Shown: positions 55,932-64,000 of the stretch, one piece after another
Numbering within the stretch: position 1 is the first letter of the stretch
Layout of the letters: each line of letters starts with the position of its first letter
Assembly (NCBI GenBank): GCA_002049455.2
Contig: KV918944.1
Coordinates: 1 to 64,000 of the forward strand
Direction: 5' to 3'
Length of the DNA stretch: 64,000 nucleotides
Source of the DNA: Porphyra umbilicalis
Taxonomy: Eukaryota; Rhodophyta; Bangiophyceae; Bangiales; Bangiaceae
The notes under the pieces: generated by a model
Database searches by the model: none
What the model saw: only the letters and a program-made list of their open reading frames with translations
Told to the model about the DNA's origin: nothing
Made by a program: the position numbers and the translations under genes

Positions 55932-58900
55932 TCGCGGCAGCGGAGGAACTTTTCCGAGAACTGCTTCTGCGACAGGAATGACCGTGACCGCAGGAAACTG
56001 TCACAGCTCTGCCAGCAGAGGGCGGAAAGAGTCCGGTCCTCAATATTTGACGGCCGCACATTGACCTTCTGGGAGTGGCACGCTCATCTGTCACACCCAC
56101 TCTTTCTTGCAGTTCCAGCCGCGCTTCATGAGCGAACCACATCTCAGAACAAAGCTTGTCTCGTCGGACTTGACATGAGGATTTGCGGTGAGGTGCGCAG
56201 ACCGACCCAGCAAAACTGACCCAAAACTGCCTTCTGACACCAGCGTCAGAGAGGTCTGAGCAAACATACCGTCAGTTGGGCCAATCACAGCAGACGGTTC
56301 TTGAATGACAGCGAAGCAGTCTTCACGGGATCCAAAAAAACAGGACCACAAGTGCTGCGCCTTCTGGCTCGAGTGGCTGACACAAAAGAATTTCCAGGGA
56401 ATTCTTGTATCTCTGCAAGCTTATAAAGTCTGGTCCAGCCTTGGATCTGTTGCCATGTCGACACGAAGCGCTTGCGGTTGTTGTGACAGGGCCTTGCACA
56501 ACGTGCCTCTCTTCGAAGCGCCTGTTCGCACCGAGCCTGCGTCAAGCCACGCAACTCCGACTGTCTCCGGTGGGTCATCAGAGGTGCGCCACATGAGGGG
56601 ACACGGCCGTCAGTCTGTTTTTATTTGGTCCCCCGGAGCGGCCCACGGCATAGTCTCTGCCCCGACTTGGGCGAGAAACGCTTTGCATGGCGTGGTCGAC
56701 AGAGGTGGCTGGTGGCGGAGTTTTCACGAGCACCATGTCATGGCAGGAAAAAGGGTCCTGTCCATGGGTAAGAAAGGAAAAAAAAGAAAATAGCCCTGTC
56801 AGAGCCATGCAAATGAGGTTTTTATATTTCTTTTTTTATTCTTGTCTCTTCTGGCCATCACAACGATGGCGGCGACAAAACGGGGAGGCAGCAACAACGC
56901 TGGGGGGGGGGGCGCTACGACGCCGGGGTCGTGGCGGCAACCAAGCAAAGGGCGGGACGGCAACGACGCCGGGAGTGGGGTGGCAACCACGCCGGGGGGC
57001 CAGACAGAACGACGCCGAGAGGGGGGGGGCAACGACGCCGAAGGGGAGGAGGGGGGCGATGATGGCACGGGGACGGCGAGACGACGGAGTGGAGGGGGGC
57101 GACGATGATGGGGTGGGGGGGGCGCGACGATGCGGGAGGGGGGGGGGACGACGTCAGGGGCGGGGGGGGGACGACGACGGTGGGGGGGGGGACGACGACG
57201 GTGGGGGGCGCCGGCGACAGTTGTCGCGGCGCCGGCATGCTTCTTGCATCGGAGAGGAGAGCCTTGCACGGTTGAGAATCCAACAAGCTCATGATTTGTT
57301 GCAAAACTCATTAGTGCCTTGGTTCTTCAGAAGTGTTGAACACTGCTGGAAAGTGAGGTGATACTCCGATGAACTGCTCCGTAACATGTTGCGACCTGGA
57401 TTCTGAAGAGCAGTTGTCATCCTCTCAGAATTGTGGGATCAGCAATATCCAGCAAATTTTTCCCGTAGGGACGCCTCTGCGCCCTCCAATTTCCGCCCGA
57501 GCGGGACGCGGACGAGCCGCGCAGCAGCTCGATGCGCCCCCCCTGGAGGCCCCCGCGGCCGCCCTTTAGTTTTGTCTACACCGACTCGGTCAGCCGCGTT
57601 GTACGGGCGGCCGTGGACGAGGCGGGCGGCGGGCGCCTCGGTGGCACGACCGTGTCGACACCCGCCGGCCGCGACTTGATCGACCCCGTCCACGATCGGT
57701 CTGGGAGTGCCCCACCCCCGTGCCACGACCGCGTCGCGGGGGAGCCCGCCCAAGCCGCGGTGGCGGTGGCGTCGGCGCTGGCGCTGCCCCGGAACGGGCT
57801 GGGGGGGGGGGTCGCCGCCGCCATTGACGAGCGCGGGTTGGTGGTGGTGGGCGTCAGCGGCTGGCGCCTCGGCGTGTGCGTGGACGGGCCGTGCACGGTG
57901 GTGGCGGCGGTCGACACGACGCGGGCGGCGGCGGTGGTGGCGACGGCGGACGCCGACGGTGGCGGCGGCGGCGGGGGGGAGGGAGGTGCGCCGGCGGCGC
58001 CGACGGCGGCCGCATCCGTGGAGGCGGCGCCGCCCCTGGTCGGCACGCCCCTCATCACCCATGTCGGCGATGACGGCGTTACTCGCCTCGTCGGCCTGAT
58101 GGACGACGGGTTGTTGACGCTCGGGCGGGCGGTGCTCGCCGACCCGACCTGGTTCACCGCCGACCCGCCGTCCGTGTGGGGGCGGGAGCTCGCCGCCACG
58201 GTGACGCTGCGGCAGGACCACCCAAACCCGTTCGTGGACTCAGGCGACCGCCAACCCGCCTTGTCTACGTCGTGGCGCCTCGGGGGGCCGGTGGTGGGGG
58301 CCCCCCCCCCACCCGCCCGGGGCGCCGGCGACGTCGATTGGGTGGAAGCCATCGCGCGCGTCTTGTGCACCCTCCCGGGCGGGTCGGTGCTGCCCATCAG
58401 CGCGTGCACGGTGCACGGTATGCAGCTGCGGGCGGCAGACAGCGCCCGCGGCTCGACGCCGTTTACGGCCTCGTGGACGGTGACGCCGCCCGATGCGGTG
58501 GTGGCGGCGGCGGCCGACCTTCCCGCCGCCCCGTGGACGCCCGATGCGGCCGCCGCCGCGGCAGCGATCGACCCCTTTCGTCACGGCGGCGTCCAGCGGG
58601 AGGCGCGGGAGGTCAACCCCGCCTCGCCGTCCGAGGTGGCGCTCGCGGGGGCGCTCCCTCAGCGGATCGCCCTCCTGCCCGTGCGTCCCGTCCCGTCGGG
58701 CGGCGACGGCACCATGACCGCCTCGGCGGTACTCGTCGGCCTGCGCGCCCTCGCGGGCGCGCGGCGGCGGGCAGGGGACCGCCTCGGCGCCCTCGCGCGC
58801 GACTACGACCCGACCGTGTGGGAGTCGCCGACCGGCCCGCCGCCCGCCGTCACGGACGGGGACTTGATCCTCGCCGCGGTTGTCATTCTGCCCGAACTCC

Positions 58901-59565
58901 TCGCCGCGCTGTCGCTCGCCGCCACCGCGCCGGTGGGCGTCAGCGGCATCCACTGCGCCATCTTTATCGTCGTCTACGCCGTCGGCCTCGCGTCGCTCGG
59001 GTCCGTGTGGTCGGCGTGTGCCACGGAGCGGGCGCGCGCGGTGTGGTCGCGCCGCGCCGCGTTTGCCACGGCGACGGCGGTGCTGCCGCCGGCGCTCGAC
59101 CGTGTGACCAACCGCACGGGGGAGGGTCTGTCGGGGACGGTGGTGGTGCTCGAGACGACGCTCCTGCTGGGCGCGGCGGGGGGTCACCGGCTGGGGCTCG
59201 TCCTCGGCCTTTCGATTGGGCTGACCGCCGCGTACGTGGTGCTGACGACGCCGTTCCTGGTGCTGGCGATCGTCCGTTACGTGCGGCGGCGGGTGGAGCT
59301 CCGCCAACGGTCGCGTCCGTTGGAACAGAGTGGAGGCGTGCGTAGCGAGGCCGTAGGAAGGAGGTGGTGGCGGTGGAACGGGCGCCACATGGTCGGCCGC
59401 AAGCGCAAGTGGCGAAAGCGGCGGGCGCCGCCGACTGGTGACGACGGTGGGGGGATGGACACGTGGGCGCCGTGCGACGTTGGCGGCGGCGGCGGTGGCG
59501 CTGGCGATGCGTCTGCCTTGGACCTGGACGGACGTGGGAACACGCTCGACGAGAGTGGGCAGTAG

Positions 59566-61408
59566 AGGCGACCGCCTTGCGGGACAGGCGCTTTGCTGCT
59601 GGAGCGCTGCGGTTGGGGACGCGCGCCTCGGCGCCAGCGTACGCGAAGAGGGAGCCCGCGGCCCAGCACGAGTTTTTAAGCAAACGACGCTCTCTTTTAG
59701 GTGCTCTCAGTGGGGTGTGCGTGCCGGTCGCCGCCGCCGTCGCACGGGTCGCCGGTGTGCGACCGCCTTTGCCGACCGTCCGACGGTGCGCTGGAGTGCT
59801 CGCGCTGTCCCACCACCGTGGCGGGTAGCGTGGCAGCGACCACGGCGGGGGGCCATGCGCGGAGCAGCCCGTGGTGGGCACCCCCGAGGGTGTCGATGGC
59901 CACGAGTCGACGTTGAGGCCGTTGCTCACGACCGCCACGTCATTGCGGATCACGGGAATGGGTGGCACGGATCACGAGCGTGGCGAGGCGCCAGAAATTG
60001 ACAAACAAATATATGGCCAATGGGCGTAACTATTGAGTCACCAGGATCCAAAAACCCCAGAATTGATTTAGTCTTTGTCGACGATTCTTCAGCGTCGTTG
60101 TGATCGCCGTCCTCGCCGTCCGCGCTCGGTCAAAGGGCGATCCACGCAGCCGCCCGTGATACATGCCAGTACGATGGCGCCAGTGGCCCGCCCCTTTGGT
60201 GGCGTGGCCATGTTGCCACTCGCGCTCGCTTCCATGAGGTATGTCTGCGTTCTCCTTTGGGCGCTCCCCTCGCTGGTCGGTCTCGTGCCGCGGGGTTGTG
60301 TGCCGTCTCCTCCACGTTCCCCCCGCCCCCCCTGCCGCTGACGAAGAAACTTTGCTCCCTCTGCTGAGCGAGTCGATGGCGATAAGCAAACTTCATACAT
60401 CCGGAATCACTTTTGTATCCTGAGGCTATTTCCGCGACCGCAGCTGACGCTGCGGCGCGCTTTCCTACCCCGTCCACGCGTGATGCTGGACAAGAGCCGC
60501 TTGCGATGCGATGGGACGGTTGGACTAACTCGTTGCCCCTTGCCTGCTCCGTTCTCTTTTGTTATGGATCGCATTCGGTCGGCTGCTGGCTTGGACGACC
60601 AGGCGGCAACTGGTTCATAGGATTGTAGTAACCGCCTTTTTGTTTGTCGCTCTACTGGTGTCAGGTGCGTCGTCAGGTCGTCCTGCGGAGCTGGCTACAC
60701 GGTTGATGCACGTAAAAGGAATGTTCGTGTTTTTTTCTCGTCCGCGACAAGGTCACTCTCGTGTTGCCCTCTATGTTTGTGTGGATGCCGCTGCGCTGAC
60801 CAAGCGGCATGGCGCTTCTCTGACCCCTCGGCGTCGATCCGAAACGGTCGTGCCATGCCCACGACGATGGAAAGTGCACAGCGCCTCAGTTGTGCTCCCT
60901 TCCCCTGTGCCCCCCGCCGAGGATCCTTTGCCTCTCCGCCCCCGTCACTAGTCGGTCACCATACGAGCTCCTGCTCTCTACTGTACCTGCGGGTCGACCG
61001 TAAAGACGCGGTTGCAAGCAGCGAGCTTTGCTCGAGCGCATGACGACCCACGGGAGTACAGGCTCGTGCCGTACAACCTGCCCGTCCTGCAACCAACGCG
61101 CGGATGGTCTTGCACGCACGGGATCCCAAACGGCGCCGTCCGTCTGCGCGTCGCGCATCCGCCCGCCGGCCCGCCACGAGCGCCCGACCGCCACCACCCC
61201 AGACGCCAACCGCCCACGCGCACCCCGACCGGTCGTGCCCGCCAGCCGTCCACCCGCCGCGCCCCCGCCGCCGCCAACCCCCCACCGCCGCGGCGGCACG
61301 GGGCGCCCGCCCCCCCCCCCGCCCGCCACCCCGCCACGCGCCGTCGCGCCCCCCCCCCGCGCCGCCCGCCCCGCGGCCGCCACCAGCCGCGACGCGCACG
61401 GCGGCCAC
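59566..61408. other. Intergenic region, no gene recognised
   Basis: Mixed composition with short ORFs only. 59,566-60,000 is GC-rich and should hold the 3' UTR of the membrane-protein gene. 60,000-60,960 is moderate in GC. Confidence 0.35.
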
Positions 61409-62149
61409 TCACCCCCCCTCGAGCAGCAGCCGCACGTTGGTCCACGATACACGCGCGACCCCCCCCCCCCCCCCTCCCCCCCCCCCTCCCCCCACAACAC
61501 CCACCCACCCCCGCCGTCCGCGTCGGCCGACAGCACCCGGCCGACGGGGCGCGGGGCGGCCGCCGCCGCGCCCGCGGCCGGCGCAGCCGACGCGGCACCG
61601 CCCGCCGCGTCGGCGGCACCGCCACCCGCGGCCGCCACGACCAGCGTGCCGACCGCCGGCAGCGACGGCGGCACGGCGGGCGCGGCGACGGTGGCGGGGG
61701 CGGGGGCGGTGCCGCCGCCGCCGCCGGTGGGCACCCGCAAGAGGAGCGACTCGTTGGTTTGGGCTTCCGCCACCGCCGCCGCGCGGCGGGCGGGGTCGGG
61801 GGGGCGCCGCCGAGGTCGCCCGCCCGCCGCAGGCGCGCGAGCGTGCCGGCCATGGTCGTGCGGCCGACCGAGGCGGCGGCGGCCGCCGCCGGCGCCGCCG
61901 CCCGTGGTGCTGGCGGGCGCCCGCCAGCGGGGGCGGCCCCGCCGACCGCCTCGGCGGCGCCACGGGCAGCTGCCAGTGGCGCCGCCGCACCGGCAGCCAC
62001 CCCGCCGGCGCCACCACCCCCATTCGTGCCGCCGACGGGGCCGCCGACGGCCGCCACCGACGCGCCGGCGGCGGCGCCATCAAGCGCGTCCCCGCCACCC
62101 CCACCGTCACCCCCGCCACCACCCCCGCTGCCGCCGCCACCCCCATCAC

Positions 62150-62203
<54 letters not shown>

Positions 62204-62648
62204 CGCCGCCACCCCCGCCCGGCGGGGGCACCGCGTCGCCCCCCCCCCCCCGCTCAGGTGCACCCCCGCGGCGGCAGCCACCGCCCGCAACTCGTCCCGC
62301 CGCCGCTTGCGTCGCGCCCGATCCCGCGCGTTGCGGCGCGACGGGGCCGCCACGGGCGGAGACGGCGGGGGGGGGGGCGGACCGCCACTCGCACCCGCCG
62401 CCGCTGGCGACGCCGCCGTCGCTGGTGCCGCCGCCGCCGGCAGGGGGGCTGGACGCTGCGGCGGCGCCGCCGCCGCACCGGGTGGTGGCGGGGCGGCAGC
62501 GGCGGCGGCGGCGACGGCAGCGACGGTGGCGACGGCGGCTGGTGGTGCGGCGCGCCGCGCGTCGCCGCCGGCATGGCCGCCGCTGCTGCTGCCGCCGCTC
62601 GTGCTACTACGCTCGCTGCCGCTGCTGCTACCGCTACTGCTGCTGCTG

Positions 62649-62683
<35 letters not shown>

Positions 62684-63040
62684 GCTACTGTCCTCGTCGC
62701 TGCTGCTGTTGTCCCTGCCGCTCCCGCCGCCACCGCCAGGCGGGGCGCCCTCACGGGCACGCGGCGGCAGGACCCCCCCCCCCCCCGCCGGCGTTTCGCG
62801 CCGACGGGCACCACCGCGTCGGCCTCGCCACGCGTGGCGGTCACCTCATCCCCATCGCGCAGCAGCGCCGCCGGCGCGGTGGGCGGCAGCGCGGCGCCGG
62901 CCAAGGAGAGGGCGACGACGGGCGGGTCGGGGGGGCGGCGGTGCCGCCCGCGGGGCGGCCGGGGGAAAAGGGCGGACGCGACCGACGATGCCACGTCGGC
63001 GACGGTGGTCGCCGAGGGGGGGAGGAGGTGCCATGACGCG
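61409..63040 (-). CDS. Putative low-complexity nuclear protein (frame-broken, tentative)
   Basis: Minus-strand segments in successive frames read like one disordered protein. They run LRDGDEVTATRGEADAVVPV, then GRDNSSSDEDSSGSS leading into a Ser run, then a basic RRNARDRARRKRRRDELRA, and finally VSWTNVRLLLEGG before a stop at 61409. The frames change at C/G runs (for example near 62,770). The Ser-Asp-Glu cluster and the Arg/Lys patch suggest a nuclear, phosphorylated protein. The Ser run is encoded by an AGC trinucleotide tract at ~62,630-62,690. No domain is recognised and the start is not defined, so this is tentative. Confidence 0.3.
62577..62700. repeat. CTG/GCT trinucleotide tract
   Basis: Imperfect runs of GCTGCTGCT, longest near 62,650-62,685. 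On the minus strand they read as AGC (Ser), GCA (Ala) or CAG (Gln) by frame. Confidence 0.8.
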
Positions 63041-63853
63041 TGGGGCGGGTGGGGGTGCCGCACGACGATGCGGGGGGGGGGGAGGGGACAGGGGGAGGGG
63101 GCGCCATTGGGGGGGTGACCCAAGCAGAGATGCCAGGCGAGAGGGGGGGGGCACCGATGCCAGGCAAAAGAGGGGCACGCAGAGAGATGCCAGGCAGGGG
63201 AGGCAGGCAAGCGGGGGGAGCGAGGGCCGAGCAAGCGCAGCGACTGAGGGACGTGGCACCGTGGGCGTATGCCCGCAGCACCAGCACCGTGGGCGTATGC
63301 CCGCAGCACCAGACACGGCGCGCGGATCAAGGACGCGCCGCCCACCACAAATCGCGTTGCGGTTCACGACCGAGGCGAATCCGCGCGGCTTGGGGTCGCG
63401 TCGCAGTACATAGGCGCGGGCGTGGCACAGCAGCTGGGCGCGGCACGGCGGGCGCACGTGTGTCCGCGTGTGCGTGGCGTCGAGTGGACATCCGAATGGT
63501 TCTTTTTCCCGCTTGTTGCCGCGCACAGGTGCTTGCGGATTGGCGGCGGTCAACGGGCGGGGTTTAGCAACGGGTTTCTCTTGGAACAGTGGCAACGTCC
63601 CGCGACCTACCCTGCCGCCGCGCAGGGAGTTCTCGTCGGCAACCTGCCGCGTGTGTGTTGGCCTGCCGCGCCTTTTCGCCGTACCGCCAACCCCGTGTCG
63701 CGGCGGGAGTGCCGCAGTCGCCGTCTCGTGTCGGCCGCCCGCGTGCCGCGAATAACGGCGCGCCCGGCGCCGCCTCGGCGTGCGCACGTCGATTTCCAAG
63801 CAAGTGCTATGTGCTCGTGTGTGAAACGGCTACGGGGCATTGACCTGGCCGTT

Positions 63854-64000
63854 TCAATACCGAACACCGTCATTGTCGTTGGATGCTTGGAAAGAAGAAT
63901 GGAGAACCGCGGCCAGCAGCTCCGGACGATCAGCAAGGCACGCACCCAAGGTGGCACGCGCCACCGCCAGCACGAGACCCACATCCCCATACGGACGTGG
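63854..64000 (-). CDS. C-terminal fragment of an unknown protein (runs off right edge)
   Basis: On the minus strand a frame is open from the window edge to a TGA at 63854-63856. It encodes about 48 residues with balanced composition (LVLAVARATLGACLADRPEL, then HSSFQASNDNDGVRY at the end). It may be the C-terminus of a gene lying to the right. Short, without homology, so weakly supported. Confidence 0.25.
   Translation of the reverse strand, partial: PRPYGDVGLVLAVARATLGACLADRPELLAAVLHSSFQASNDNDGVRY

Larger units (their letters stand above)
52655..57470. mobile_element. 4,816-bp TIR transposon with CACTA/EnSpm-like features
   Basis: The left end begins CCCTACGGGAAAAATTTCCT and the right end, reverse complemented, begins CCCTACGGGAAAAATTTGCT. 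They agree at 25 of the first 26 bases. The element is bounded by a 3-bp direct repeat ACG (52652-52654 and 57471-57473). A 3-bp duplication and a CnCTAC..GAAAAA end resemble CACTA elements, though the first bases are CCCTA and not CACTA, so the family is provisional. The interior is patchy: moderate GC, a 15-bp array, a large hairpin, and a second end-like sequence. A 282-codon minus-strand frame (53776-52928) has hydrophobic runs but no transposase motif, so the copy is probably non-autonomous. Confidence 0.8.
52419..59565 (+). pseudogene. Multi-pass membrane protein gene split by a 4.8-kb transposon
   Basis: The 5' part (52419-52654) encodes an Arg-rich start and an Ala/Gly-rich hydrophobic helix (MASAIAGALLVVAAGGAAIG from the ATG at 52488). 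The 3' part (57474-59565) encodes ~697 residues. Removing the intervening element plus one 3-bp duplication joins them in frame for ~775 aa. The middle is a soluble-looking ~430-residue region (VVVGVSGWRLGVCVDGPCTVV and others). Near the C-terminus are four hydrophobic helices, including LILAAVVILPELLAALSLA, CAIFIVVYAVGLASLGSVW and LGLVLGLSIGLTAAYVVL, followed by a basic Arg/Lys tail. I do not recognise the family. The 3' part could start at its own ATG (57532), so a shorter protein without the first helix might still be made. Confidence 0.7.

Noticed and set aside
1-64000. Prokaryotic features: CRISPR arrays, operons, ribosome-binding sites, bacterial insertion sequences, rRNA genes
   Set aside because: None seen. 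Tandem repeats lack regular unique spacers, and gene content and introns are eukaryotic.

Overview
The window looks like a GC-rich eukaryotic nuclear contig. It has Polycomb PRC2 genes, a replication factor C large subunit, a Golgi COG subunit, GT..AG introns, hAT-like and CACTA-like transposons, and no bacterial operon structure. Very high G+C, few introns, and Ala/Gly/Pro-rich proteins suggest a bangiophyte red alga of the Porphyra/Pyropia type. That placement is an inference from style, not a proven identification.

Left part (1-20 kb). A minus-strand hypothetical gene runs off the left edge. A ~1 kb MITE-like element with a perfect central hairpin follows, then a Cys/His-rich zinc-binding protein on the plus strand. 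Next come two minus-strand genes for PRC2 core subunits. One is Su(z)12-like (C2H2 finger plus VEFS box, one 3' intron). The other is E(z)-like (SANT-like, CXC and SET domains). A frame-broken plus-strand gene of OCRL/INPP5B type (inositol 5-phosphatase, ASH, RhoGAP) lies between them. An Ala-rich ORF at 18.4-20.1 kb is split by an 848-bp hAT-type element with an 8-bp target duplication.

Middle (20-40 kb). This part is mostly repeats and relics: degenerate ORFs, 15-bp, ~120-bp, 185-bp and 19-bp tandem arrays, a Tc1/mariner/IS630-type DDE transposase, and a ~2.5 kb foldback structure with ~300-bp inverted arms. Two small hypothetical genes lie at 28.1-28.6 and 29.8-30.2 kb.

Right part (40-64 kb). 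This is the densest gene block: RFC1 (intact, single exon), COG1-like, a NADAR-domain protein, a histidine acid phosphatase, and a multi-pass membrane protein. The membrane protein's ORF is interrupted by a 4,816-bp TIR element with CACTA-like traits. Removing that element with one copy of its 3-bp duplication joins the two halves in one reading frame. A low-complexity Ser-rich gene and a fragment of a last gene close the window.

Several genes identified by homology (COG1, acid phosphatase, NADAR, OCRL-like, probably Su(z)12 and the zinc protein) change reading frame. Nearly all of these changes have the sign expected if one base is missing, and most sit at long G or C runs. The simplest reading is homopolymer undercalling in the assembly, not mass pseudogenisation. 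Genes with few long runs (RFC1, E(z), the transposase) are open throughout.
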